A DNA stretch of 64,000 nt, taken from JAUVXJ01 sp964433755. GTDB lineage: Bacteria; Chloroflexota; Anaerolineae; UBA7937; B3-Chlor. The notes beneath the pieces are model-generated. The model saw nothing but the letters and a program-made list of their open reading frames with translations. It did no database searches and was not told where the DNA came from. Within the stretch, counting starts at the first letter, position 1. Each line of letters opens with the position of its first letter. This document shows positions 26,584-35,283 of this stretch, one piece after another. Location of the stretch: the NCBI GenBank assembly GCA_964433755.1, contig CAYSSR010000005.1:1-64000 (forward strand). The letters run 5' to 3'. Made by a program: the position numbers and the translations under genes.

Positions 26584-26695
26584 CGATGTAGATTGGTCGC
26601 GTCGCTATCAGGGTGGTGACGGCGGGGGGCATTGTTCGTCCGCCTTCATTGTAGTATGGCGTTGACGAGGCAGCGAAGCGTCGAGGAGGAGAAGC

Positions 26696-27385
26696 ATGAA
26701 GGCGAAAGCGCTGTTCGCGACCGGGATAGTGGTGGCTGTGTGCGCATTGGCTGTGATGCCGGCCTTTGCCGACGGCCCAAGCCTCGAGGATCGCATCGAG
26801 AGCATCCTGGCCGAGGTGGGTGCAGCAAACTGGGACTACTGCGACTCGGTGCACCGGTACTGCAGCTACGGCACCGATCAGGACAACCTGAATAACGCCC
26901 TCAATCCCGTTTCCGACCAAGACATGGGATTGAACACGGCCAACATGACGTTCTACCGGACTTGCCAGGGTGACGCCAAGCACCCTATCGAGTTCGATAT
27001 CTGGGCCACGTCGGTGGACTATACCACCAGTGCGGTGCTCTACCTCGTGACGTACGGACCGAACTCTCGCTGGTCGGATGTCAGTAGCGTACGGATCAAC
27101 GGTGTCAACTGGGTCCCTGAGCTCGAGTCGGTGCGCAGCGAGTACGTGATGTGGGTCGGCAACATCGATCCCTCGCTGGTTCAAGTTGGCACCAACAGAG
27201 TCCAGGTGTACCTGCGTAGCGAGCGGTGTGTGCGCCTGATGCTTGGCGCCATTGACGTGATGGACTACACTGTCGAGTTCGAGGAAGAGTTCGTCCCCGA
27301 GCCCAGCAGTGTGCTGCTCCTGGGTAGCGGTCTGCTAGGCTTGGCCGGATATGCGGGCCTGCGGTTCCGGAGCCGAAAAGGCTAG
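26696..27385 (+). CDS. PEP-CTERM sorted exported protein
   Basis: A 229-residue secreted protein. Signal peptide: residues 1-22 (Lys-rich start, hydrophobic core, cleavage after AFA). The mature part has five or so Cys residues and beta-rich composition, with no family that I recognise. The C-terminus is a textbook PEP-CTERM sorting tag: VPEPSS, a hydrophobic helix (VLLLGSGLLGLAG), then basic residues RFRSRKG. Such tags are cut by an exosortase (EpsH/XrtA family), which must be encoded elsewhere. It has its own consensus promoter and terminator, so it is a single-gene unit. The second PEP-CTERM gene at 46678 shares the layout but not the central sequence. Confidence 0.85.
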   Translation: MKAKALFATGIVVAVCALAVMPAFADGPSLEDRIESILAEVGAANWDYCDSVHRYCSYGTDQDNLNNALNPVSDQDMGLNTANMTFYRTCQGDAKHPIEFDIWATSVDYTTSAVLYLVTYGPNSRWSDVSSVRINGVNWVPELESVRSEYVMWVGNIDPSLVQVGTNRVQVYLRSERCVRLMLGAIDVMDYTVEFEEEFVPEPSSVLLLGSGLLGLAGYAGLRFRSRKG

Positions 27386-27408
27386 CTGAGCAGAGGTAGG
27401 ACCTTGGA

Positions 27409-27439
27409 GGCGGGAAGGAGCAACCCTTCCCGCCTTTTT
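27409..27439 (+). terminator. Rho-independent terminator of the first PEP-CTERM gene
   Basis: A perfect 10-bp stem, GGCGGGAAGG (27409-27418) / CCTTCCCGCC (27425-27434), with a 6-nt loop and TTTTT. Confidence 0.9.
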
Positions 27440-27508
27440 GCTGCGTCAACGTCAGCGCTGAGCAAAACGCCATTGAGCGCGACAGCCCGGCCCGGCGGGG
27501 TGTGAATC

Positions 27509-28177
27509 GTGAGCACGTACGTGCTGATGCGCATACTGGAATCCGCACCCGGCAGGTATGACCGAGGCCTGCGGATGCTGACCCTGGGACGGCTCGATGG
27601 TGTCTACGATCGCTTGATCTCCTTCGTGGGGGACGGGCAGCGAGTCCTCGACGTGGGGTGCGGCACGGGCGCACTGACGCTCAGGGCCGCCGCCAAGGGG
27701 GCTTGGGTCAAGGGCATAGACGTCAACCCCCAGATGCTGGAGATCGCCCGGTCGAGGGCCAGGCAGGCGAAGCTCCAACACCGGGTGGAGTGGGCCGAGA
27801 TGGGTGTAGCAGAGCTGGAGAACGAGGAGGCTGCCTCCTACGATGTGGTTGTGAGCGGGCTCTGCTTCTCGGAGCTTACGGCGGATGAGGTCTCTTTCGC
27901 GCTCGAACAGGCCGGCCGCGTGCTGAAGCCCCGGGGCCTGCTGCTCCTCGCGGACGAGATCGTGCCCGACGGTCTCCCTCAGCGGATACTCAACGCGGCG
28001 CTCAGGATACCTCTCAGTGTCCTCGTCTATCTCTGGACTCAGACCACCACCCACGCAGTGGTCGATCTGCCCCACAAGGTGCAGGAGGCAGGCTTCGTTG
28101 TGGAGTCCACCAGGCAACAAAACCTGGGCAGCCTCCTGGAGCTGGTGGCCAGAAGGCCAGCCGGGGCGGCAGAATGA
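27509..28177 (+). CDS. SAM-dependent methyltransferase next to the HgcAB-like gene
   Basis: A 222-residue class I methyltransferase. Motif I VLDVGCGTG, the acidic residue of motif II (GIDVNPQ), and the motif IV region VVVSGLCFSEL are visible, with a C-terminal extension (about 165-222) of uncertain role. GTG 27509 is the likely start. Its stop overlaps the start of the next gene in ATGA (28174-28177), so the two are translationally coupled and should be made in fixed proportion. The substrate is unknown. Because the partner is a corrinoid/ferredoxin membrane protein, a role in methylating or priming the corrinoid, or in acting on its product, is an inference to test. MenG/UbiE-like small-molecule methylation is the simpler alternative. 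Confidence 0.82.
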   Translation: MSTYVLMRILESAPGRYDRGLRMLTLGRLDGVYDRLISFVGDGQRVLDVGCGTGALTLRAAAKGAWVKGIDVNPQMLEIARSRARQAKLQHRVEWAEMGVAELENEEAASYDVVVSGLCFSELTADEVSFALEQAGRVLKPRGLLLLADEIVPDGLPQRILNAALRIPLSVLVYLWTQTTTHAVVDLPHKVQEAGFVVESTRQQNLGSLLELVARRPAGAAE

Positions 28178-29298
28178 ACCTCTTGGGATACATCGTGGTG
28201 AACGTTCTGGGGATCGTGCTCAGGTTCTTTCCATGGCCCTGCCAGACCGGGCTGGTGGAGCTGGGGCGGCCGGGCAGGGACTCCCCCGTGTTCCTAACCT
28301 GCAACTACCGTCTCACAGTGGCCAGGGTTCGCTGGGCGCTGAGGGGCACGAGCGCCTATCTCCTGGTGGCCAACAGCAGAGGCGTCAACGTGTGGTGCGC
28401 GGCCACCGGTGGATTGCTTACCAACCACGACGTTCTTTCGGCGCTCAAGACCAGTGGAATAGAGGAACGCGTGGACCACCGGAGGGTCATCCTTCCCCAG
28501 CTTGCCGCCACGGGCATAGAAGCCGCCGTGGTGGCGAGTAGGGCGGGATGGAAGGTCGTCTGGGGTCCTGTCTACGCCAGGGACCTGCCTCGTTTCGTGG
28601 AGGGCGGACAAAGCAAGAGCGAAGACATGCGCCAGGTGGCTTTCCCGTGGCAACAGCGGGTGGAGATGGCCGCTGCCTGGGCCTTTCCCATCTCCGTGGT
28701 CACGGCGCTGGTCCTGGCCTTGCTCTGGCGTGAGGCGTTTCTGCCTTCCATCTTCGTGGTCTGGGGGCTGTCCCTGATCGTGTATCTATCCTTTCCGCTA
28801 TACGGGCGGTGGCTGGGCTCCGGGACCAGGGGGAGTGGGACCGTCCTGGCTGGCTTCGCGGCTCTGTGGGCTGTGGTGCTGGGCGGATACGCGGGCTACC
28901 AGTACCTGCTTGGCCAGGGGGCATGGCCCGGGGTACTTCGGTGGGCGGTCTTGACGCTGGTCGTCCTGTTGGTGATGGGGGTAGACTTCCTGGGCAGCAC
29001 GCCGCTCTACAAGAGCGGCTTGCAGGAAGACCGGCTGCTCGAGGTTGTGCTGGATGAGGAAAACTGCAAGGGCGTGGGCTACTGCGAGGACGTCTGTCCG
29101 CGCGGCTGCTACGAGGTGGACCGCCGTCTCCACAAGGCGACCATGCCCGGGGCGGCGCGATGCGTACGATGTGGCGCCTGTATCGTCCAGTGTCCGTGCG
29201 ACGCCCTGCACTTCGAGGATCCGAAGGGCGGCGCAATATCGCCCGATACTATCAGGAGATTCAAGCTTAACCTGATGGGGAAACGCGTAGAACGATAG
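28174..29298 (+). CDS. HgcA-type membrane corrinoid protein fused to HgcB-like ferredoxin
   Basis: A 374-residue fusion. Residues 1-155 match the corrinoid-binding domain of HgcA: DSPVFLTCNYRLTVARV, then the cap-helix motif NVWCAATGG with Cys75. HgcA has N(V/I)WCA(A/G)GK, so GK is changed to TG. Four hydrophobic helices follow (about 165-187, 189-208, 225-246, 250-272), ending in MGVDFLGSTP, which recalls the DFTGSTP end of HgcA. Residues 290-374 are ferredoxin-like, as in HgcB. Site 1 reads CKGVGYCEDVCP, with Val where CxxCxxCxxxCP needs its second Cys, plus an extra Cys in RGC. Site 2 is canonical, CVRCGACIVQCP. HgcAB methylates mercury; fused HgcAB-like proteins known from a few archaea are not proven methylators. 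The function is therefore open. It is coupled to the upstream methyltransferase. Confidence 0.85.
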   Translation: MNLLGYIVVNVLGIVLRFFPWPCQTGLVELGRPGRDSPVFLTCNYRLTVARVRWALRGTSAYLLVANSRGVNVWCAATGGLLTNHDVLSALKTSGIEERVDHRRVILPQLAATGIEAAVVASRAGWKVVWGPVYARDLPRFVEGGQSKSEDMRQVAFPWQQRVEMAAAWAFPISVVTALVLALLWREAFLPSIFVVWGLSLIVYLSFPLYGRWLGSGTRGSGTVLAGFAALWAVVLGGYAGYQYLLGQGAWPGVLRWAVLTLVVLLVMGVDFLGSTPLYKSGLQEDRLLEVVLDEENCKGVGYCEDVCPRGCYEVDRRLHKATMPGAARCVRCGACIVQCPCDALHFEDPKGGAISPDTIRRFKLNLMGKRVER

Positions 29299-29307
29299 GA
29301 GGGCTGT

Positions 29308-30396
29308 ATGTACAGGGCAGCGGTGATGGTCGCGCCGGGAGAGCCAATAGAGGTACGGGAGTACCCCGAGCCGGAGATGGAGCCGGGGAGCGTCCTGTTG
29401 CAGACCATCTACAGCGAGGTGTGCGGGACAGACGTTCACCTGCACCACGGACGGCTGGCCGGGGTGCCATACCCTATCATTCCGGGCCACGTGAGCGTGG
29501 GGCGTATCTCCAGCATCGCGGGCGAGGTAACCGACGTGGAGGGCGAACTCCTGCGTCAGGGAGACGTGGTTGCCTTTCTCGACGTGCACGAGACGTGCGG
29601 CAACTGCTGGTTCTGTCTGGTAGCCAAGGCCAGCACCAGGTGTCCGAGCCGCCGAGTTTATGGCATCACCTACTCGGCGGACGAGGGCTTGCTGGGCGGG
29701 TGGAGCGAGGCTATCTATCTCAAGCCTGGGGTCAAGGTGATCAAGCTGCCGCCGGGCTTGCCGGCGGAGCGATACATCGGGGCGGGATGTGGCCTGCCCA
29801 CGGCCACCCATGCTCTGGAGCGTGCCGAGGTCCAGCTCGGCGACACGGTAGCCATCCAAGGGTGTGGTCACGTGGGGCTCAACTCGGCCATCCTGGCGCA
29901 GCTTTCCGGGGCGACGCAGGTGATCGTGATCGGGGCGCCCAAGCGACGGCTCGACATGGCGCGTGCGGTCGGCGCGGACCACGTCATCGACATCGAGGAG
30001 CACGGACCTGAGGAGCGGGTCGCCCTGGTGTTGGAGTTGACGCACGGGCGCGGCGCCGACGTGACCATCGAGGCCACGGGGAATCCGAAAGCTATCCCCG
30101 AGGGGATGCGCATGACGCGCGACAATGGGCGGTACGTGGTGGTTGGTCAGTACACTGACGCCGGACCCGTCGAAATCAACCCTCACTGGGACATCAATCG
30201 TAAGCACCTGGAGATCAGAGGCTGCTGGGGCAGCGACTTCAGCCACTTCTACCGTGGTATCCAGGTCCTGGCCAAACACGGAGACCGCTTTCCTTACGAG
30301 GCCTTCATCAGTCGTATCTACCGGCTCGAGGAGTTGGACGAGGCGCTGGCCGACGTGGAGGCGCTGAAGGTGGTGAAGGCGGTGGTACAGCCTTAG
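29308..30396 (+). CDS. Zinc-dependent alcohol dehydrogenase-like (MDR) protein
   Basis: A 362-residue medium-chain dehydrogenase. Catalytic zinc ligands: Cys in EVCGTDVH and His in IPGHVS. The structural zinc Cys set is CGNCWFCLVAKASTRC. The Rossmann motif is in QGCGHVGLNSAILA. The profile is close to threonine dehydrogenase/sorbitol dehydrogenase-like enzymes. It begins 9 nt after the HgcAB-like gene with GGAGGG before the ATG, so it is part of the same transcript. It could supply reducing equivalents or process the product of the methyl transfer, but this is an inference; many MDR enzymes sit by chance in operons. Confidence 0.87.
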   Translation: MYRAAVMVAPGEPIEVREYPEPEMEPGSVLLQTIYSEVCGTDVHLHHGRLAGVPYPIIPGHVSVGRISSIAGEVTDVEGELLRQGDVVAFLDVHETCGNCWFCLVAKASTRCPSRRVYGITYSADEGLLGGWSEAIYLKPGVKVIKLPPGLPAERYIGAGCGLPTATHALERAEVQLGDTVAIQGCGHVGLNSAILAQLSGATQVIVIGAPKRRLDMARAVGADHVIDIEEHGPEERVALVLELTHGRGADVTIEATGNPKAIPEGMRMTRDNGRYVVVGQYTDAGPVEINPHWDINRKHLEIRGCWGSDFSHFYRGIQVLAKHGDRFPYEAFISRIYRLEELDEALADVEALKVVKAVVQP

Positions 30397-30510
30397 GCAC
30401 CACTCTCTGCGCCTGGGGCGGCGAGGGTGCAGCCCAGAGCCGCGGCCTGGGCGTCATGAGTCGCAGTCAGAAGACATAGGGCGCGCCTATGGGTCCACGG
30501 TCGTTTTCTC

Positions 30511-30539
30511 TTGCTTCGCGTCCCTGGGCAGGGTAGAAT
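30511..30539 (+). promoter_or_regulatory. Promoter of rarA
   Basis: TTGCTT (30511-30516), a 17-bp spacer and TAGAAT (30534-30539). The start of transcription would be about 12 nt before GTG 30558. Confidence 0.6.
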
Positions 30540-30557
30540 CTGGCCGGTAGGAGAATC

Positions 30558-31889
30558 GTGGACCTCTTCGAATACTCCCTCAGCGATCAACTGAAGAAAG
30601 ATGCACCACTGGCGGCCCGGATGCGGCCGCGCACCCTGGATGAGATGGTGGGGCAAGAGCACATCCTGGGACCGGGGAAGCTCCTGCGCCGAGCCATCGA
30701 GGCCGACCGCCTGGGCTCGATCATCCTCTGGGGACCTCCCGGCACAGGGAAGACGTCCCTGGCCTCGGTTGTGGCCAACACCACGGAGAGCGCGTTCGAG
30801 TCCATGAGCGCCGTGCTGGCCGGGGTCAAGGAGCTACGTCAACTCATCGCCGCGGCCAAGAACAGGCGCATGCTGAGCGGGAGCCGCACCATACTGCTGG
30901 TGGACGAGATCCACCACTTCACCAAGACACAGCAGGACGCGCTGCTGCCTCACGTGGAAGAGGGCCTGGTCACCCTCATCGGCATCACCACCGAGAACCC
31001 TTTCTTCGAAGTCATTGGAGCGCTGGTCTCTCGTTCGCGCATCTTCCGTCTGGAGCCTCTCGGTGACGAGGACGTGGCAGTGATCCTTCGCCGGGCCCTG
31101 ACCGACGCGGAGCGGGGACTGGGGGACAGAGAGGTGGAGCTAGCGGAGGACGCCCTGGACCATCTGGTGAGGGTGGCGGGTGGAGACGCTCGCATGGCTC
31201 TCAACGCTCTGGAGCTAGCCGCGGGGACGACGGCGCCGGACGCTGACGGCGTGATCCAGGTCACTCTGGAGGTCGCCGAGGACTCGATACAGCAGCGAGC
31301 CCTGCTCTACGACAAGGACGGCGATGCCCACTACGACACCATCTCGGCCTTCATCAAGAGCCTGCGCGGCTCGGATCCGGACGCAGCCTTATACTGGCTG
31401 GCGAGGATGATCCACGCTGGGGAGGACCCCAGGTTCATCGTGCGCCGGATGATCATCTTCGCCTCTGAGGACGTGGGCAACGCGGATCCGCGGGCGCTAA
31501 CCGTGGCCACTTCGGCGGCCCAGGCCCTGGAGTGGGTGGGGCTGCCTGAGGCTCAGTACAGCCTGGCCCAAGCGGCTGTGTACCTCTCCACCGCACCCAA
31601 GAGCAATGCCGCCGGCGGGTACTTCAAGGCTCTGGCCGACGTGAAGGACGAAGGTGTCACCGAGGTGCCGGGTCACTTGAAGGACCCGTCGCGTGATGGG
31701 AAGGCCCTGGGGCATGGCGAGGACTACAAGTACCCTCACCAGTATCCCGATCACTTCGTGCGGCAGCAGTACCTGCCCGACCGCCTCCAGGGGCGCCGGT
31801 ACTACGACCCGTCCGACCAGGGCTATGAGAAAGAGATCAGGGAACGGCTGGACCGCTGGCTGCAAGGGTCACCGGAAGAAGGCGAGTGA
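30558..31889 (+). CDS. rarA: Replication-associated recombination protein A (RarA/MgsA)
   Basis: A 443-residue AAA+ ATPase of the RarA/Mgs1/WRNIP1 family, which acts at stalled replication forks with the clamp-loader fold. Walker A GPPGTGKT, Walker B LLVDEIHHF, sensor 1 TTENP and arginine finger SRSRIF are in order. The C-terminal tetramerisation domain is complete (YDKDGDAHYDTISAFIKSLRGSDPDAALYWLARM, FASEDVGNADP, and the YKYPH..P end). Start is GTG 30558 after a GTAGGAG site. The last 10 residues are acidic (SPEEGE). It is a monocistronic housekeeping gene with its own promoter. Confidence 0.94.
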   Translation: MDLFEYSLSDQLKKDAPLAARMRPRTLDEMVGQEHILGPGKLLRRAIEADRLGSIILWGPPGTGKTSLASVVANTTESAFESMSAVLAGVKELRQLIAAAKNRRMLSGSRTILLVDEIHHFTKTQQDALLPHVEEGLVTLIGITTENPFFEVIGALVSRSRIFRLEPLGDEDVAVILRRALTDAERGLGDREVELAEDALDHLVRVAGGDARMALNALELAAGTTAPDADGVIQVTLEVAEDSIQQRALLYDKDGDAHYDTISAFIKSLRGSDPDAALYWLARMIHAGEDPRFIVRRMIIFASEDVGNADPRALTVATSAAQALEWVGLPEAQYSLAQAAVYLSTAPKSNAAGGYFKALADVKDEGVTEVPGHLKDPSRDGKALGHGEDYKYPHQYPDHFVRQQYLPDRLQGRRYYDPSDQGYEKEIRERLDRWLQGSPEEGE

Positions 31890-32196
31890 CGTGCGGCGAG
31901 GGCAGTGCTTCGGGAGGGTACTAAAGTAGTGCTTGACTTGCGGTCCACAATGCGGTATAATCATAGTTTGCCAGACGCGCCAGTGCGCGACTCCGGCTCG
32001 CCTCGTGCCTGGCTCGTGTGTGGTCCCCCAAGCGTCTGGCCAAACGTCCGAGACTTGCGTTGTCGGGCGGATGGGTCTTCGTGTCCAAGCAGGTTGTGCA
32101 GGTATGTAGGCACTCGATTGGCGCAGCACGCTCGTTCAGGACCGCCAAGGGTACCGAGAGGGCAGAACCGGCGACGGGCTGGATGGTGATGGAAGG
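31890..32196 (+). other. Leader region of the PAS/GAF/GGDEF sensor
   Basis: Holds the promoter at 31933-31961 and a leader of about 228 nt without a recognisable riboswitch or small gene. Confidence 0.5.
31933..31961 (+). promoter_or_regulatory. Promoter of the PAS/GAF/GGDEF gene
   Basis: TTGACT (31933-31938), a 17-bp spacer and TATAAT (31956-31961). Confidence 0.75.
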
Positions 32197-34896
32197 ATGG
32201 AGGAGGAAGGGCACGTTCCACCACCGCCCGAGAGCGAAATGATGGCTTTCAACCAGCGCCTCGAAACCTCGGGAGAGGTACACAACGAGCCCGAGCAGGC
32301 AGTGGAGAGCCCGGGTCAGGAACTGAACCTCGTCGCCAAGACCGCTTTGTTCGACCGCGTCGGCGCGCTGGTGATGATCTTCGATCGCCAGGGGCGCATT
32401 CGCTGGTTCAACCGCGTCTGCCAGGAGACCACAGGACTGTCCTTCAGGGAGGTGTGGGGCAAGTACGTATGGGAGACCCTGGTCCTTCCCGAAGAGGCTG
32501 ACGTCGTCAAGCGCGTACTGGAGAACCTGAGGACCGGTCGCTTCGTGCGGGGCTACGAGAGCCACCTGTTGACCCTACAAGGGCGTCCCAGGATCATCCA
32601 GTGGTCCACGGCCCCGCTTGTGGAAGGCGAGGGCCCCGTCGAACTCATCGTGGGCGTCGGCGTGGATATCACCGATAGAAAGCGGACCGAGGAGAGGCTC
32701 CGCAAGAGCGAGGAGCACTACCGGCGCCTGGTGGAGTCGTCGCCCGATGCCATCTTCGTGCACCACCGGGGCAGGATAGTGTTTGCCAACAGGGCCGGCG
32801 CTGTCCTGCTCGGCGCTACAGACCCCGGAGCTATCATCGGTCGATCCGTGCTGGATTTCGTACATCCCGATGCGCGAGCAACGGTGGAGGCGCGCCTGGA
32901 GAAGGTCTTGGAACACGATACCGAACTGGCGCTGATGGAGGACCACCTTGTGCGCCTCGACGGGTCAGTCGTCCGTGTGGATGCCCATTCCATCTTTCCG
33001 TTCATGTACCAGGACAAGCCGGCCGTGCAGGTCGTGGCGCGCAAGGTCGACGAGAGCAGGGAGACGGAGGAGGAGTTGTACGAGCATCAAGAGATGGCAG
33101 AGCTGCTGCTCAAGATCTTGTCCGATGCGGTGCTGGTGACCGATCTGAAGGGCCGCATCACCAGCGTTTCCCATCGTGCTTCGGAGTTGTGCGGCTTCGA
33201 TACGCCTGACGAGCTGATGGGCAGAAGCATGTTCGAGCTGATTCTGCCCGAGGATCACGAGGAGTTCATCAAGAACCTTCAGACGACCTTCCGAGAGGGT
33301 GTAGTAGGGGGCATCGGGCTCTCTCTGCTGAGGGGAGATGGGACCCACTTCCGCGTGCGGCTGAACATGGCGCTTCTCAGGGACAGGAGCGGCAAGCCCA
33401 AGGGCTTCGTAGCCACAGCGCGAGAGGCGACCTACCGGGAGCCGCCGGTGTCGGGATTGGGCGAGTTCCATCCCGAGAACTCGGAGACCACAGCGCTGTT
33501 GGAGGCCTCGCGAGCAGTGCTGGTGTATCGCGACTTCGAACCGGCGGCGCGAGCCGTACTGGAGGCGTGCAAGAATCTGATCGGGGCCGGCGTGGGATAC
33601 GTTGGCCTGATGAACGAGGACGGCACCAGGGACAACGTACTCTTCTCCAACCCTGACGACTTCCCGTGGGACGAGCATCTGGAGCACTCGAGGGCCACGA
33701 GAGAGTTACGCGCGGAAGCATACCTCGCCGGGGACGCGATGTATCTCAACGACCTCTTCTCCGCCAGCGATGGTGACGTGGAAGAGGGAGAATCCCCGGC
33801 CGTGCAGAACGTGCTGTTCGCCCCCTTGACCATTGGCAGCAACTCTGTAGGGCTGTTGGCCTTTGGCGACAAGGCCAAGGGCTTCACCGACGAGGATGCT
33901 CGCATGGCCTCGGCCTTCGGCGAACTGGCAGCGGTCTCTCTGGAGAGCAGCCGGGCCCTACAGGCCCTGGAGTTGAGCGAGGAACGGTTCCGATCGGTGG
34001 CAGAGTCCTCAGGAGACGCCATCGTCACCTTCGACAGCGAGGAGCACATCGTCTACTGGAACCCCGGGGCCGAGGAGGTCTTCGGCTACAGCGCTGCGGA
34101 GATGATCGGCAGACGGCTGACCCTGGTAGCGCCTGGCGACTTGCGCGAGGCCTACAAGAAGGCGGTGAACGAGGTCGAGTCGGGCGGGTCGTCCAGCAGT
34201 CTCGCTCAGCCGGTGGAGATGATCGGACGTCGAAAGGACGGGAGTACGTTTCCGCTGGAGCTTTCGTTTGCAGGGTGGACCACGCGAAACGGGGTCTTCT
34301 TGACCAGTGTGATCCGGGACATCACCGAGCGCAAGCTGACCGAGCACGACTTGAAGCTTCTGGCCGATCACGACCACCTCACCGGGCTGCCCAACCGGTC
34401 TCTGTTCCGGGATCACCTCACGAAGGCCCTGGCCGCCGCCAATCGCGATCCTCAGCGGCTGGCTGTGATGATGATCGATCTGGATCACTTCAAGACCATC
34501 AACCACCAGTATGGGGCTCAGGCGGGCGATCAATTGCTCCAGGCGGTGGGCGATCGCCTGACGGGGCTGATACGTACCGCGGACACCGTGGCACGGTCGG
34601 GTGATGACGAGTTCGTGTTGCTGCTCTTGGGGATCGAGGCGCCGCAGCACACCGACAGGGTGGCCGAGAGGATCATGCAGGCGCTGCGGGAGCCTTTTGC
34701 CCTCAATGGTCGCGAGGTCCGGATCACGGTGAGTGTAGGCGTGGCCCTCTATCCCGAGGATGGTGAGGACGTGGAGACCCTCATCAGGAAGGCAGACCTG
34801 GCCATGTGTCAGGCCAAGGAGGAGGGACGCGACAGTTACCACCGCCTGACGTCGGCGGACGAGATGTTGGAGGAGTGGCCCCCTAGCATGAGATGA
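32197..34896 (+). CDS. PAS-PAS-PAS-GAF-PAS-GGDEF sensor protein
   Basis: An 899-residue soluble multi-sensor. The domain order, from repeating PAS patterns, is PAS 1 (about 40-165, ending in DITDRKR), PAS 2 (170-290), PAS 3 (300-415), GAF (430-590), PAS 4 (605-725, ending in DITERKL) and GGDEF (735-885). The active-site loop reads GDDEF: the second Gly of GGDEF is Asp. The allosteric I-site RTAD (RxxD) is intact 5 residues upstream. Whether this is an active diguanylate cyclase is open; the change makes c-di-GMP binding at the I-site or signalling through the fold as likely as synthesis. The start is ATG 32197 (ATG 32239 is possible). There are no membrane segments. Confidence 0.85.
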   Translation: MEEEGHVPPPPESEMMAFNQRLETSGEVHNEPEQAVESPGQELNLVAKTALFDRVGALVMIFDRQGRIRWFNRVCQETTGLSFREVWGKYVWETLVLPEEADVVKRVLENLRTGRFVRGYESHLLTLQGRPRIIQWSTAPLVEGEGPVELIVGVGVDITDRKRTEERLRKSEEHYRRLVESSPDAIFVHHRGRIVFANRAGAVLLGATDPGAIIGRSVLDFVHPDARATVEARLEKVLEHDTELALMEDHLVRLDGSVVRVDAHSIFPFMYQDKPAVQVVARKVDESRETEEELYEHQEMAELLLKILSDAVLVTDLKGRITSVSHRASELCGFDTPDELMGRSMFELILPEDHEEFIKNLQTTFREGVVGGIGLSLLRGDGTHFRVRLNMALLRDRSGKPKGFVATAREATYREPPVSGLGEFHPENSETTALLEASRAVLVYRDFEPAARAVLEACKNLIGAGVGYVGLMNEDGTRDNVLFSNPDDFPWDEHLEHSRATRELRAEAYLAGDAMYLNDLFSASDGDVEEGESPAVQNVLFAPLTIGSNSVGLLAFGDKAKGFTDEDARMASAFGELAAVSLESSRALQALELSEERFRSVAESSGDAIVTFDSEEHIVYWNPGAEEVFGYSAAEMIGRRLTLVAPGDLREAYKKAVNEVESGGSSSSLAQPVEMIGRRKDGSTFPLELSFAGWTTRNGVFLTSVIRDITERKLTEHDLKLLADHDHLTGLPNRSLFRDHLTKALAAANRDPQRLAVMMIDLDHFKTINHQYGAQAGDQLLQAVGDRLTGLIRTADTVARSGDDEFVLLLLGIEAPQHTDRVAERIMQALREPFALNGREVRITVSVGVALYPEDGEDVETLIRKADLAMCQAKEEGRDSYHRLTSADEMLEEWPPSMR

Positions 34897-35283
34897 GTCC
34901 CTGGGAGGCCAGGTCGAGTCTGCGGGCCCTGCTACGCCTCGGTGCCACGGTTTGTGGTCAACCGGGGCGGTGTTGTATCTGGGGGGCCTACGCGCGTTTG
35001 CTGGAGGTGTGCCGGTGCGGTCCGGTGGCGAATGCGATGCCATTGTTCCACACCCTGTTCATCGAGCGTTGACATCCCTGCTCAGCGCTGGTAAAATGGG
35101 ATAGGCGTGCTGGGCGAGGTGCGCGGTGCGCTCGGACCCGGAGCCGGAGAACCAGCGTCCCACGAGTTTTCCCCCAGGTCGCTGACGTAGGCTGGGCTCG
35201 GTCGACGGGCGATGACCTGCCACGGCCCAGTATGGTGATAGTACCTCGTTCTGTTCTACGTGTAGCTGTGAGGAGGAACCTCG
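34897..35283 (+). other. Intergenic interval before the type IIG gene
   Basis: Only a consensus promoter (35069-35097) is recognisable in about 390 nt. Confidence 0.5.
35069..35097 (+). promoter_or_regulatory. Promoter of the type IIG restriction-modification gene
   Basis: TTGACA (35069-35074), a 17-bp spacer and TAAAAT (35092-35097), followed by a leader of about 180 nt and GAGGAGG before the TTG start. Confidence 0.7.

Noticed and set aside
28174..29298. Calling the protein a proven mercury methylase
   Set aside because: Motif changes (TG for GK, one missing Fe-S Cys) and the fused layout mean that function cannot be inferred safely.
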